Assembly: GCA_013407085.1 (NCBI GenBank)
Contig: JACCGJ010013190.1
Coordinates: 1-64,000, forward strand
DNA: 64,000 bases
Source of the DNA: Atriophallophorus winterbourni
Lineage: Eukaryota; Platyhelminthes; Trematoda; Plagiorchiida; Microphallidae
Direction of reading: 5' to 3'
The notes under the pieces are model-generated. The model was not told the DNA's origin, ran no database searches, and was given only the letters and a program-made list of their open reading frames with translations. Shown piece by piece: positions 28,931 through 40,106 of the stretch. The translations under genes were made by a program, and so were the position numbers. The stretch's first letter is position 1; every line of letters begins with the position of its first letter.

Positions 28931-31419
28931 CGCTTTCGTTGTACGGCCATGTTGTTTTATACTTAGAATCTCCTTACAATAACTGTTGAACAGTGTTCCC
29001 CAATGCTGTATTCATTTTGTCGAAAAACTGGGTAGTGAATTATGTATTCGGTTCGCGAACACAATGCATTTCATGGTTGAGGTGTCGCTTCAAACCTCCG
29101 CGTACTTCCATTCGTAGCGAAGAGCTTGGAGGCACTGGTTCAATAGATAAGAGTCGTCTGCGATGTTCAGCATCAGCAGGCCATCTGTATTTATCTCGAT
29201 TTTGCGAATTTAAAAATAATTGTTCTCGTCTTCTCAGATGTTTAAGATTATTCTTACACCAAGAAGCGCTTGCGGATCGTATTTCGGTACCCACTTCATT
29301 TGGTGGCTTCTTCAAGGTCATACGCGAGTATCATCCTCGTGCCATCTCTATTGGATACACTGGATTTTGCCCATAACGGCGTTTGTAACGTTGTATAGGG
29401 CTAGTTAGTTTTCATCGAATCTTGATACTTTTCTCGCGGTATCTCCTTTCAACTTTGCTCTACATTCATTTGGAGTTTTGTGGAAGAAAGCATTTTGTGA
29501 TAAAAAAAAATCCTTTTCATTTTGCTTTTCCCATTTTCCCTCTATCAGGCCATTTAGTTTGCGTAGGTTTGGAGCTTATCTCCGTTTTCATTAACATTAA
29601 GAGGCAAAGATTGCTGAAGTTCACCCGAAGGAAAGGGTTCCGGGCTGTCGCACATAGTTTTCCGTCTACTGTTGACACACATTATACTTTGAGGCATTGT
29701 CACAGTCTGGAGCTAAACAAGTTTCCACAGATCTTCGAGAGGGACAGGTTTCGATCCACAAACGTCTCGGCATAAAACGATGTGACCCGTATAGATGATG
29801 CTACAAGTTATTCAAAGATCATCTCTTTGATTAATAGTCTTTCTTCATGTGTCGTATCGCTATTTGGTCGGGTAGTCAGTGATTGTATCAGCAAGCGTTC
29901 TTTTCCACAATTTAGCGAATGATCGGAGGATTTATTTGGAGTAACCGCTGAGTAAAATCACATTGCCTATATCGCTTTGTGTCAAAGAAACTGCAGCCTG
30001 ACAAGAAAAATTCCTGCGCATGATTTCCTTTTCGGAGTCTAAATTGTGCGCACCATGGTAATCTTATTCGAACTTTCAGTCCACGGACTGTAAACAATCC
30101 TTTCGTCATATCAAAAAGTGTTGGTTCAAATTGAATAACACGGCACCATATAAGTTACTACCATCATAACAATGCTCATGTTTTGAAGCACTGATTTGAA
30201 ATATAGATTGGACAGATATGAGGTTCGGCAATTTCCCATAGAACATTTAAGCACGTGCATCTTATCACTGTGGCATTCATCTGACTTCCCGAGGTTCTTT
30301 AGGATCCTCACTCGTGCAGGTAAATAATTACCTCCCTGGTAACCGGGGCAAGAAAATATCCCCTTTTCACGTGCGTGATAGACTCGGAGAAGGGGTAAGT
30401 ATAAGACGGTGTCTAACGGCTATGCCATCTGGATGTCTTCACAACGATGGGATCTGTCCCCGGCTTTTGACCCGCATGTAAACCACGCAAGGTGAATGAA
30501 GATTAGGGTTGCATGACAAAATGCACAGAGGCGTGAGGTGAAGATAAGATCACGTGAATTCACCGTCCCACATGTAGCAAACGATCGTTGTGTATGAAGC
30601 TGCTGGTTGTCACGTAGACTGTTTGTTATCTGGTGAGCTTGCACCGAACAATGTTCTCTTTTATCTCCTCATGAATATCCTCGGGGTGATGGTTGGTCGA
30701 ATGATTCGAGAATTCCGTTACCATGGTGATGTTGGCCTAAATACCATCACGGCTATGAATTTCTCAGGCGTGTATAGGAAGACAGGTAAACTTCAACGCT
30801 TACAGTTATAAGTACAGGTCTACGTCTTTATAGCCTGGCTTATAACGGCAATCATTACAAAATCGGACATTCGTGGCCCAAATGAGGAATCCGCATCTCG
30901 ACAGACATCACCAGTTCACACATCTTAACCTTGTCAGCGGGACGTCTAGTGTGGTTGAGTTAGGTTTCAGCTCAACAAAATTTTGTTCATTGATGCGAGC
31001 TTGGTTCATCAACGTCAAAAAGGTTTCGGTGCAAATTTCCAATCAAGTTATGGATAAGTTTGTAGTGGGCCCCACAAAATCGCGAATGTTTGATAAAAAT
31101 TAGGTTGTTATTTATCACACGGGATTGTGATAAGACTCGATACATTGAATTCAAAGGCTTATGTTGTTTGGGTCCCTACCATAGAGGGGGTTCCAATCTC
31201 TGTTTTTTCAACAACATTGTCTGCCTTCTCAAATTCAACATCCATATTCAATCTGTCATACGTGGATGATGAACCAAAGCTTCTAAAATCAGACGAGCCT
31301 CGGATTAGAAATACTGGTTATCCATGAATAAACGACCAATGTCCGACTCTCCAAGGGTCGGATAAATAGACGAGCTTTCATCTCCATCACTGTACACAGA
31401 AACCACAATCAATTCCCTA
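28931..31419. other. No gene recognised; one unidentified minus-strand frame
   Basis: A 93-codon minus-strand frame at 29040-29321 is basic (LKHLRRREQLFLNSQNRDKYRW) and rich in charged residues, but I do not recognise it. It could be chance. A plus-strand frame at 30873-31103 and the stretch to 31400 may be decayed 5' parts of the next CR1, but no motif supports this. One TCAAGGTCA is at 29312-29320. Confidence 0.35.
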
Positions 31420-33560
31420 TATACAAACGCACAATGCCTGGTAAACAAAGTAGTTGAAATTAAAGATCTCTGTATACAGCACTCGCTCGACGTCATAGCA
31501 ATAACTGCGACATGATTCCAACCTCACATGAGCGATCGCGAGCTCTCTATTCCAAACATCGCCCTGTTTCAGACATCTGTTCTAGACCTAGTCTTAACCT
31601 CTGAAGCCACGGTCATTGAAGATGTTCAGTATCACCCTCCACTGGGTCGAAGCAACCAACTCGTTCAGCTCTTTCAATGCGTGTGCAGCGCCCGTAAAAG
31701 CAAACAAAATAGAAAAGTAGATTACATTGGTTTGATGGAAACAATGGGGCATTCGATGAAAATAATATAAATTTCAGTGATCCGGACTCGCATTACACAA
31801 CCCTGACAGATTACATCACTAACATGATACATTTAAATTATAACTATGTCGCGAAACATAATAGCAAAGAACCCCATTTCAGATTTCGCAGTGGCACGAG
31901 AAAATGGTTGAGAAAGCATGGACTATCCACAGGGTTGTCAGAACAGAATCGACCTGGTCAAACTTTCGCGAATTGCGGTATCAAGTCACAAATCTCATCT
32001 TGGAGGATAGGCAATATCACCAGCTTCAGCTGGCAGTAAGAATCCAGCGAAATCCCAAACTGCTTAAACGAACCGTTAACGACACTACGAAGATAAAACC
32101 CGGTATTATCCCGATTATGACAGATAACGGACGAAGTGATTCTGTCCTGGAAACCGCTAACGCTCTAACCAGTTTTCATACACGCGTTTTCAGCCCAAAG
32201 AATTCATTACTACCATCCGAATTGCCAGCACCAATTGTGCCGGAGACTATATGCGATATATGCATCAATTCTAAAATAGTCCAGCATCACCTAAGCAGGT
32301 TGAATAGCAACAACTCCCCGGGAGCTGACGAAATCACACCTGCAAACCTAAAGTTATGCTGCAATCAATTGTGTGAACCACTTTGTGATTTATTTAATCA
32401 CGCTTTGAGGGAAGGTATTGTACCGACTGACTGGAAGAGATGAATCATAACACTCATCTACGAAGGTGGAACTCGTTCCGACCCAGCAAATTACCGCCCT
32501 GTTACACTCCTTCCAGTGATCTCAAAGTTATGGAGCGAATTGTGTTGCGAAAGAATTGTGAGTCATCTCGAAGCCCAAAACTTGCCAGAGAGCAACATGG
32601 ATTTAGGAAGTCTCGTTATTGCTTGACTAACCTACTGGAGACACTGGATGACTGGACGCAGGCAGCGGATAATGGTGGTTGCGTGCATGCGTGTTACTTG
32701 GACATATCAAAGGCGTTTGATCGCGTGGACCATTCTATACTCCTGAGAAAGCTGCAGATGGTTGGTATTCATTGGTGCCTTCTTACCTGGCTGAGAAGCT
32801 ACCATCTTGATCGCAAAGTAATTTTAAGTATTGCAGCTGCTAGCAGTGTCCACAATGTTCGGTACTTGGTCCGGTTTCCTTTTTGGTCTACATCAACGAC
32901 CTTCCGAAACTTGTCACAGCCAAAATGGTTCTCTTTGCGGATGATGTTAAACTTTGGGTGCGAATCACGTCAAGCGTGGACTTTTTGCGCTTACAAAGCG
33001 ATTAGAATATAATGAACAGCTGGTCAGAGCGAAACAAGCTTCCATTCAACATCAGAAAGCACACAATATTGTAAATAGTTAATGATTTCCCACTCTCCTG
33101 CAACCTTGGATCGCAACAAGTGTAATTGTCAACAAATGAAAAGGTCCTTGTTGTATGGATTAGTGGAGTTCTCAAGAATAGCATGCAATGTGAAGCGGTG
33201 TACAACCGAGCTAACCGTATGCTAGGTATGCTTCGGCGTATTTTCGGACATTTTTCCCGTGAAACATTCCCATGCTCATAAATACGTCGATTGACCCAGC
33301 GATGGATTACTTAGTGCAAGCTTGGGTACCATGGCTACAAAACGATATCAAGCTGCTCGAGAAGATTTATCACAGAGCAACTAAATCGGTATGCTGTCTT
33401 TGCGACCTCTCTTATGAGGATCGACTGGTTCATCTTAATTTGCATACACTGCCTCGCAGACGGGTTCCATTGGATCAAATCCTAACTTATAAAATAATGG
33501 ATGTACCCTCTGAGGCATCTATTTCGCCTCCGGTAAAGCCATACCGCACGTAATCACTCA
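31420..33560 (+). pseudogene. CR1 ORF2, internally deleted endonuclease and broken RT
   Basis: The endonuclease begins SLYTNAQCLVNKVVEI, and a stop follows ITAT. About 120 residues, including the GDFN region, are missing between IPNIALF and TSVLDLVLTSEA near 31570. The connector and RT fingers are open at 31904-32443 (WSNFRELRYQVTNL, NNSPGADEITPANL, EGIVPTDWKR). Then they are frameshifted: SKAFDRVDHS is read at 32706-32735 in the frame 32440-33012. GVPQG and FADD are barely readable (FADDVKLW-like near 32935). The thumb (LEKIYHRATKSV, DRLVHLNLHTLPRRR) is at 33272-33553. Confidence 0.85.
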
Positions 33561-33860
33561 ATGGCGTTTGATATTCCCACCGGAACTGCCGTCGGTTCTT
33601 CTATTTGGTGCGCGTTTGTTCCTTATGGAACTCCCTACCGTCAGATGTTGTACAATCATCTAGTGATCAATTTCACGTGATATTTATCCTAACGAATAGT
33701 TTTCCAACAATACATGACTTTTTGTTTAACTAAAACGACGTCCTTCTTCTTAGTGCCTTAACTTTCTGTATATATTCCTACCCTATACGAATATCCCATG
33801 GTGTTGTACGTGTATAACCTTTTTATACCATAAATTCTTGAATCTTGAATCTTGAATAGT
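31420..33860 (+). mobile_element. CR1 LINE, long decayed copy
   Basis: It spans the endonuclease start to the 3' tail (TTCTTGAATCTTGAATCTTG at 33835-33855). It is the longest copy of the subfamily that also includes 13815-15870 and 52930-53612. No ORF1 could be identified upstream. Confidence 0.88.
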
Positions 33861-35594
33861 ATCTAGCCCAGATCCTCATCCTATCCAGATTTAAAGTCGG
33901 TACTAATAATAGTTGGGAAAATAACCGCATTAGCCTAGCCTTCTCACCATTGAACGGAGACATGCCAATTGTACAGCGTCCAGTTAAAGAAACAGAGTTA
34001 AGCATCGACTCTGTGGGTTTAAACGGCGTGCTAAAGATAAAAAATGGTTCATTAGTTATGCGCCCACAGTGGGGTCAGTATCCAGAACGTCGTCTTCGAG
34101 CAATAGAGATGAAGTCTTTTGTATGGCTAAGTTTTGCAAGTGTAGAAGAGAGTATTTTGCTCAGGCGAATGTATCCACAGAGTGAATAGTTTGAGAGACT
34201 GATTGTGTGAAAACTTCTGAACGAGAAACAGATGACTAAATTTATCTTGTACACGTAGCATGTAATTTTGAATTTATCTAATACAGTGCATTACACCGGT
34301 GGTACGAAGATCTTTGTCAATTTGATGTGAAAACTCAGTTTTGAGTTGAGACGACCTTGAACTTTTTAATGCTTATTTTAAGGGCTGAGATGGAGCTGAT
34401 GCTGCTTTCGTTAGTCTAATCGATACCAAGACAACGTCAATCGACCGGGTGCTACTTATCGCTGTGACTATTGCAGACCATGGTGTTACTTCCGAATTCG
34501 ACTGCACAGTCATGTAATCCACATGTCCTTGGGATTCATATCCAGGATTAATCTCAACAGAAGGATTTCAGTGTGAGCCACACGAAGAATAACAATCCAG
34601 CCACATTGTGTTATACCACACGCGGTGAGTTGAAAATTGATAATTCAAACTCTCACACAACTTAACAATCAATTTAAAAAAGATTATTTCTAGAGTATAC
34701 GCATGCATTTGATATATTTCTCGTGGATTCTAGGACACTAATTTCGCAGTGTACCGCGACCAGTGCAAACCATGTTGGGCTGAAATCCGAGTGGCACATT
34801 CCGTAAGCTATGAACGCACAAGTAAGTTTACCAAAATGTGTCGACAAAGATGGAGTTGTTTCCATTTTCATTAACTCACCCCTCATTCCACACTGATTTT
34901 CACCCTACAGCGGATACGAGAAACGGTTATGTAGAAAACTCCATCGACCCTTTTGGACTGACTGGAGAAGACGTGTACGTTTACAGTTCGAAGACACAAG
35001 AAGGAAGATGGAGAATAAGGACTACATTTTTATTAAAAAATACCCAGTGTTGTATTGTAATGTGTATAATGTTCAGGAATAAAAACAGACGCTCACAAAT
35101 ACTGATGTCCCATCCTCGTCTGCATATCTGTCTGTGCATCAATGTTACCCGTTGCGAGCGAACGGAAGTGCCCGAACATTCAGCAATTCAGCACTCTCTC
35201 TCCCGAAGCTCTCAATAAATCCCCATTCATGTTCCCAACCGTACAACTTCCGCTTCCTCGTTACACGTTCACCATTTTTATTCGGGTCGGTTCCACTCAG
35301 GCACACCCCGAACAAGGGGACCCATCTTAGTCATTCTCGTGTAAAGCGCTCTTCTGTACAAGACAGACGGGGTGTAATCTTCATGTGACAGTCCACAGTT
35401 GAAGTGTGGAGAGGGTGGCGAGAGTGTGTGATTAAATGTCAACGAATGTAGAATAATGGGATGATTCGTATTATTGATTAAATTGACCAAAGTGTAGAAT
35501 ATCAAGCAAAAGGGATTAGATTGTTAGAGGTGGTTATTTCGTTCGTTTAATAGTTGGTAAAATAATATGTTAGTCACCAAATTCAACATTGGCG
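33861..35594. other. No gene recognised
   Basis: Several frames of 60-126 codons exist, for example 34838-35218, but none shows a known motif or repeated copy. I treat them as chance. Confidence 0.4.
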
Positions 35595-35695
35595 ACTTTT
35601 TATTGAAAAAGCAATTGTTCAATCACATGTGCCCAAACCAATGTAAAATGGGGTACAACCCATGATCATGGACTCTAATGCTCATTCGCATGTAT
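35595..35695 (+). repeat. SINE-related repeat, plus strand, no ribozyme core
   Basis: TTCAATCACATGTGCC, GGGTACAACCCATGATCATGG and GCTCATTCGCATG line up with TTTAATCACGTGAGCC, GGGTTTGAACCCATGACC and GCTCATGTCC at 35853-35925. That places it in the same plus-strand family. Confidence 0.5.
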
Positions 35696-35715
35696 TTCCT
35701 TCAAACAAACACCAC

Positions 35716-35855
35716 GAACGGTTTCGTGCTGTTTGCACTCATCAGGTAGGGATAGTAGGATCAGGATCCGCATGCGATTGAATCAGTGGAAGAATGGTAA
35801 ACAAGTTGCGCTTGTTTGCCACTCTTTGATACGGTTGGTACGGCCAACCTGTTTA
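35716..35855 (-). mobile_element. Hammerhead-bearing SINE-like repeat, copy 2
   Basis: The minus strand holds GCAAACAAGCGCAACTTG, TTTACCATTCTTCCACTG, the GGATCCTGATCCTACTA block, TCCCTAC and a well preserved ribozyme core. It is the best copy of the family in the window. It faces a plus-strand relative immediately to its right. Confidence 0.68.
35722..35745 (-). ncRNA. Hammerhead ribozyme core, best preserved copy
   Basis: CTGATGA is at 35739-35745 and GAAA at 35722-35725. Helix II is GUGC/GCAC with loop AAACA, starting with the canonical G-C pair. Helix III is ACCG/UGGU with a UUCG loop. Helix I would use TCCCTAC on the 5' side. The base after helix III is G, which is not a normal cleavage-site nucleotide, so activity is uncertain. 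Confidence 0.72.
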
Positions 35856-35965
35856 ATCACGTGAGCCAACACTTGTGTAGACTGGGTTTGAACCCATGAC
35901 CTTGAACAAAAAAGCTCATGTCCCTACCTGATTAGTGCAAACTCCACGAACCCGGCCGTCTGTGT
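35853..35965 (+). mobile_element. SINE-like repeat with tRNA-like box and degraded hammerhead
   Basis: GGGTTTGAACCC at 35884-35895 resembles the B box of a tRNA-type pol III promoter (GGTTCGAANCC). Further on, TCCCTACCTGATTAGTGCAA and CACGAAC (35921-35951) is a mutated core: CTGATTA for CTGATGA and GAAC for GAAAC. This links the ribozyme to a tRNA-derived SINE head. I see no convincing A box. Confidence 0.5.
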
Positions 35966-36768
35966 ATATAATGGAAATGCATGCGATGGAGTTATTGATT
36001 TATTGATTCAGTTCATTGATCACTCAGTGTGTCGGACATCCCAAAAAATAAACGATCACTTTTCCGGTAGCTTTGCACAAACGTCCATCTCGTGTGTTTA
36101 GTTTACGAAAATAAGAATTAAGTTATATACCACCGAATTAATGTCCAAACAGCGTTTAGTGAACCATTATCAATATCAAAAATCCAATTAATCCTCGATG
36201 ATTGTGCACGGTGGACAATTATTTGATGCGAATGCAAGGAAGTTGATCTCCTAAGCCTAGAAACCTTCGTAATCAATTATTGTACCCTCATGTTCACAAT
36301 ACCTGTCTGTTTTTTTTACCTCGTTAGAATGCGATTGCGTGAATGACACATCGGTTGTGGTATGTAGTCGTCAGACTCTGGCTAGAAGATTACTACTATG
36401 AAAATGTGCTCATTATTTTCCCTCCATACCTGGCGGTACAAAGGATAACGACACGTACCAGGAGAACAAGAGCGATGATATACCGCGTTGTCCAGTCTAC
36501 GAGATCGTATCACATGTGCTGGTCGGGGCTAACGAAACGGGAGATCAACAAATACCCAGATGACTTAAGGCGGAAGGAAGTGTAGTCAAACTGTTCAAAT
36601 TGTTCCTTCTTGGGTTTAAAAAACGTTTGAGAAAATGCATGTACTGCAACCTAAGTCACTTGTGTATACTTGGTTGCAGCTGGGTGGTTTACTAAAATTA
36701 TTAACTGTCAGAAGGTTATCTGTGTAACGAATTTTGTCTGAAAATGAGCTTGAATATGCAATTTCCGT
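35966..36768. other. No gene recognised
   Basis: No recognisable element. A frame at 36343-36585 has no known motif. Confidence 0.4.
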
Positions 36769-36861
36769 AAATATCTAGTTTTGTGCGGTCTGCACTCAAG
36801 GATAGTATGATCTGGATCCACATGCTTTGAAACAGTGAATAAATGCGAAACAAGGTTCGTA
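36769..36861 (-). mobile_element. Hammerhead-bearing SINE-like repeat, degraded copy
   Basis: The minus strand shows ATTCACTGTTTCAAAGCATG, GGATCCAGATCATACTATCC and then TTGAGTGCAGACCGCAC. Helix II bases (GTGC/GCAC) are still there, but part of CTGATGA is deleted, so no ribozyme is expected. Confidence 0.5.
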
Positions 36862-37354
36862 ATTGAATTTGGGATAACAAAAAGCTCTACCAATCAGGAA
36901 GCGAGTCTATGGAGAGGTGAGCAAGTGCTGCAGTGAATTATGGATCGCATACATAGCCGTAATTTAAAGAGTGCTTAAAATTCATTGATGAGAAATGAGA
37001 AATGAAGATGCCAGACATGGAATACGTGTTGCGTTGAAAGGAACCAAATGTTTTCTGTGTGCGATTTGTGATGGATTAATATGTTGATGAGCCTTCGATT
37101 CACATTACATTTGTCTACATGTGTGGCTAAGGTAAACCGCAAATTTGGTTGCCTAGGCACGGATAATCTCGAACAGTACAATATCTTTTGACCTACATGG
37201 CCCGAAATGACCAGATTCGTCACCGTATGTGTCCAGTCGCTTTGAACCATCCGGAAGTTTGTCAAGCATGCGCGAGATTTACGAAAACCATGCTGTGCTG
37301 CAAATAGTTGTTATATCTGTGATGTGCTCCTACTGGCCCAGCATCGGGTTCGAC
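36862..37354. other. No gene recognised
   Basis: Nothing supported beyond short frames. Confidence 0.4.
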
Positions 37355-38029
37355 AGAACACAACCGTAACTGAGCTCGTGTATTGAACGAATGAATGAAT
37401 GACACAATGTTTGTACAGTGAACGATAATCACATTATGTACTTACGCTCCATATTGATAGCACTTGATCGATATTTCGTCCACTGTCTATACAACACCTC
37501 CCCTCTTGGAAAGAAAATGAAACGTGTGACTGACGGCTTGTACATCGTGGGCTGACAGCTGAGCAGGTGATGTTTGCCCGGATTCTGGTTTTATAAACTG
37601 AGGGCTTCAGGTAACGCGTTGCTGGATGATTGATGAGGCTATTGGGTAGAGCCTCTGTTTTCATGAGGATTTCTCGTGGAAATATGTTTGATGGCTGTTT
37701 TGTGTACTTCGAATTTCCGTATCGTTGTCTGAGATGTAATTTGCATATGGCATTTCCAATTTTCTTCTTCTTCTTTTTTCCAGTACTCCCGATGGTGACG
37801 TATGTTCTCTACATAAACTTGATCCTCACTAGAATGTATTTTCGGTCTTGCACCACGGTTTTTGTTCAACTAAGGTTAGATTCTGTAATTATATTGCTGC
37901 TGTCGGGCAGTCAACATGTTTGTCAACCGCCGATAAACGTAGCTCTGAACAACAGTTTTCACACGACTCATTACATAATGCTTCTGGTTAAACTGTTCAA
38001 GATCCCCCGTCTGTCGAAATTCTGTCGAA
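37355..38029 (+). repeat. Unclassified interspersed repeat R-X, copy 1, left part
   Basis: This stretch aligns by eye with 50890-51590 over most of its length. Shared landmarks in order are CACAATGTNTGTACAGTGAA, CGATAATCACATT, TCAATCGATA-like sequence, CGTATGTTCTC, AACTTGATCC and ATTGCTGCTGT. Next come TTTTCACACG and CTGTCGAAATTC. No coding capacity is recognised. The copy is interrupted by a CR1 end at 38030-38369 and resumes with AGACATGACATCACGGGG. Confidence 0.6.
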
Positions 38030-38369
38030 ACACTTACTTGATTTGTGTGACGGAAAAGTGACGCGAGAACATACCTCATCCCTTTACGTTCCAAGTTCCC
38101 GTGTTGATTATCGGCGCCATTTTTTCGCCGTACGTGCTATATTTCTTTGGAATTTCCTACCCCAACATGTGGTGGACTCTCCTTGCCTTGCGATTTTTAA
38201 AGCGAAATTGGACTTACACTTGCCAACGAACATCATTCGTGAGCCTTACATTTGATATTTTCTATTGCTATTATAATATTATAATTTTCATGTTTTTATT
38301 CATACCGTAATCCTGTGGTGTTGTAAAATATTAACTTTTTTAACCATAAATCCTTGAATCCTTGAATCA
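38030..38369 (+). pseudogene. CR1 3' end nested in repeat R-X
   Basis: TREHTSSLYVPSSRVDYRRHFFAVRAIFLWNFLPQHV to the stop at 38253-38255 is the CR1 C-terminus. A 3' UTR (GTGGTGTTGTAAAATATTAAC) and ATCCTTGAATCCTTGAATC tail follow. Both sides join repeat R-X cleanly. Confidence 0.85.
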
Positions 38370-38630
38370 GACATGACATCACGGGGCTTGTTTCATCACA
38401 TACTGTTAACAGTTAATTCTCGATTGATTCTCCTGCTGTATTGAACAGCATCTACGGCTGATATTGAAGATAGTGTATGTTGTGTTCTCATTCCTGATTT
38501 AGGTTTATGCTTCACCACGCTGACATTTTTCACTGACTTTCGGTAAATCAATGTCGGGATCAGACTGCAGCTTTGATTCAATTTCTGTTTGCAACTCTCA
38601 ATTCCTGGGGTAATGGAACTCTGAAGTAGC
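38370..38630 (+). repeat. Repeat R-X, copy 1, right part
   Basis: AGACATGACATCACGGGG, CTGTTAACAGTTA and GATTGAAGA-like sequence equal 51495-51590 and 52225-52290 of copy 2. The end is not defined. Confidence 0.55.
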
Positions 38631-39089
38631 ATTTTCTGTGTGCATTTCCAATTTCAATGAAACGAATTTGACTTTATTTTCTGGATACGACTGAAATTCT
38701 TCGAAGTAATTCGCTGAAATTTTAACTGATTCTCCTAAGCTTAAACTGTTGATTAGATGGAACGCGACTTTCTCTATGAATTGCAGCTGAATGTTGAATA
38801 ACTCTTGTATGAGGTCCAACGGTACTGGTATTCTTTGATATGTTGAAAAATTGTTCCGCACCCCGTCGCCAATTTTTATATCCACGGAGAAAGATCGACA
38901 GTTGACATAATCGTCTCCCTGAGGCAGCATCCAGAAAAGTGTCGGGAACAGCGTATGTCATTATATACAGGTTTTTATTGCTTTGAAGAAAGCATCTAAC
39001 TACGTTAGTCGAAAAAGGGCTATCTAAAATGATCTCATGGCTGCTCAAACTTTTTATGAATTTCCACTCTAGCATGAAGAAATCAGTCC
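38631..39089. other. Unidentified minus-strand frame
   Basis: A 110-codon frame at 38598-38930 (minus) reads like protein (VPLDLIQELFNIQLQF, LGESVKISANYFEEF) but matches nothing I know. It has an ATG but no neighbouring exon. It could be a decayed element ORF or chance. Confidence 0.25.
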
Positions 39090-39353
39090 ACTTTAAAGAT
39101 TACCAACAGAAGCTTTTGTTATTCGCCGAGGTTTCATGCATGGATGTGTTCTTGCTCTTGTTTGAACATCATTTCACATATCTTGGTTCAACCACTACGG
39201 ATAAGACTCGGAGATTGATAAGCGGATTGGCAGAGCAGCTCTTATTTTGTCCCGATTGAACTCTCGTGTTTGGGGCAACCGCAAGTTGACTATAACGACA
39301 CGATGATCGGTATACAGCGGTGCGTACTTAATTGCTGTTAATGGCGGCAGGGA
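39090..39353 (+). pseudogene. RTE-clade LINE fragment, left of the BEL/Pao insertion
   Basis: HHFTYLGSTTTD, then GLAEQLL and in another frame YTAVRT, is the linker after the RT palm of RTE elements (usual FTYLGSTIS...LNKRIGKA). It is cut by the BEL/Pao 5' LTR at 39354 and continues at 45574. Confidence 0.75.
39349..39353 (+). repeat. Putative BEL/Pao target duplication, left copy (AGGGA)
   Basis: AGGGA here and AGTGA at 45574-45578 flank the element, five bases with one difference. The RTE reading frame is consistent with insertion at this point. Confidence 0.5.
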
Positions 39354-39721
39354 TGTTGATTCTTTTTACCTTCCAACCTACACTTCAATTTTATGTGTAT
39401 TTGTATTCCAAAATATCGTTGTTTTCGCTTGTTCCCTCTATTTTGTTTTACTCTTTCACCTTGAATAATTGACTCCATTTTGACCGCGCTATTTTTGGTT
39501 TGGACTCGTGTGCGTAACGTGATACGTGCTCGATACTGTTTTTGATATTGACCCGGATCTAACCCGGTTAACCCAATATTTGAGGTATGTTTTTCAGTTA
39601 TTTTGATTGCCTCAATATAGTACCGCTTTTGTTGACAAATCTTCGTTGGTTCTGAAATACCTGGGATTTTGCGCGTAACTCCATATTGGGGAATTTCCTT
39701 GATTCTCAATAAGAATCAATA
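39354..39721 (+). repeat. BEL/Pao 5' LTR
   Basis: 368 bases, TGTTGATT to AATCAATA. The differences from the 3' LTR are one A/C near 39375, one T in a T run near 39390 and one T/C near 39546. It would carry the promoter; no TATA assignment is attempted. Confidence 0.93.
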
Positions 39722-39818
39722 GTACTCAAATACTTTATTTCGTGGAGAATCCTTCGATCATCGCTGGATTTTGGCTCGACATTTGGTTCACACAACGGAG
39801 AATATCTCATTTTCAAAT

Positions 39819-40106
39819 ATGCCTAGAACCAGATCTGGCAAGTCGTCTAACCGTTTGAATGACGTTACCCTGAATCCCGTTCCCATTCCTGAACTCCCTA
39901 GTACTGAATTTTCTAACTCGCATTTTCATGATTCTATGTGTTTTTCTATGCTCTCATCTCATTCCATTGAAAATTGCGATAATTTATCTGTCACTTCCGC
40001 TACCTTAATTTCTAACCAGCACCGTCCTCCTAGGTTAGATGACGCCGGTAGTGTAAGTTCTAATGCAGTCAAATCGCGAAAAGGATCAGCGTCGGCAGTT
40101 AGCTAA
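39819..40106 (+). CDS. BEL/Pao gag N-terminus, first frame
   Basis: The ATG at 39819 opens MPRTRSGKSSNRL, a plausible gag start directly downstream of the LTR and leader. The frame is serine-rich (MLSSHSIENCDNLSVTSA) and stops at 40104-40106. The large gag-pol frame, which lies one base off, opens at 40057 and overlaps it by about 50 bases. Either gag starts here and a frameshift joins the two, or a single indel has separated them, or the polyprotein starts at the ATG at 40063. Confidence 0.6.
   Translation: MPRTRSGKSSNRLNDVTLNPVPIPELPSTEFSNSHFHDSMCFSMLSSHSIENCDNLSVTSATLISNQHRPPRLDDAGSVSSNAVKSRKGSASAVS

Noticed and set aside
29040..29321. 93-codon minus-strand frame as a possible host exon
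   Set aside because: No recognised domain, no convincing splice sites on both sides and no second copy; kept only as a note.
34838..35218. 126-codon plus-strand frame
   Set aside because: No motif, no start context and no second copy; the length is compatible with chance.
35884..35895. Possible tRNA gene at GGGTTTGAACCC
   Set aside because: Only a B-box-like motif is present. No cloverleaf with acceptor and anticodon arms could be drawn, and the repeat context points to a SINE.
38598..38930. 110-codon minus-strand frame as a possible host gene
   Set aside because: Reads like protein but no family was recognised and no exon neighbours were seen; too weak to call a gene.
39338..39709. Minus-strand frame of 123 codons, nearly identical to one at 45229-45561
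   Set aside because: Both lie inside the two LTRs of the BEL/Pao element. Duplication follows from the LTRs; there is no motif or start context supporting a gene.
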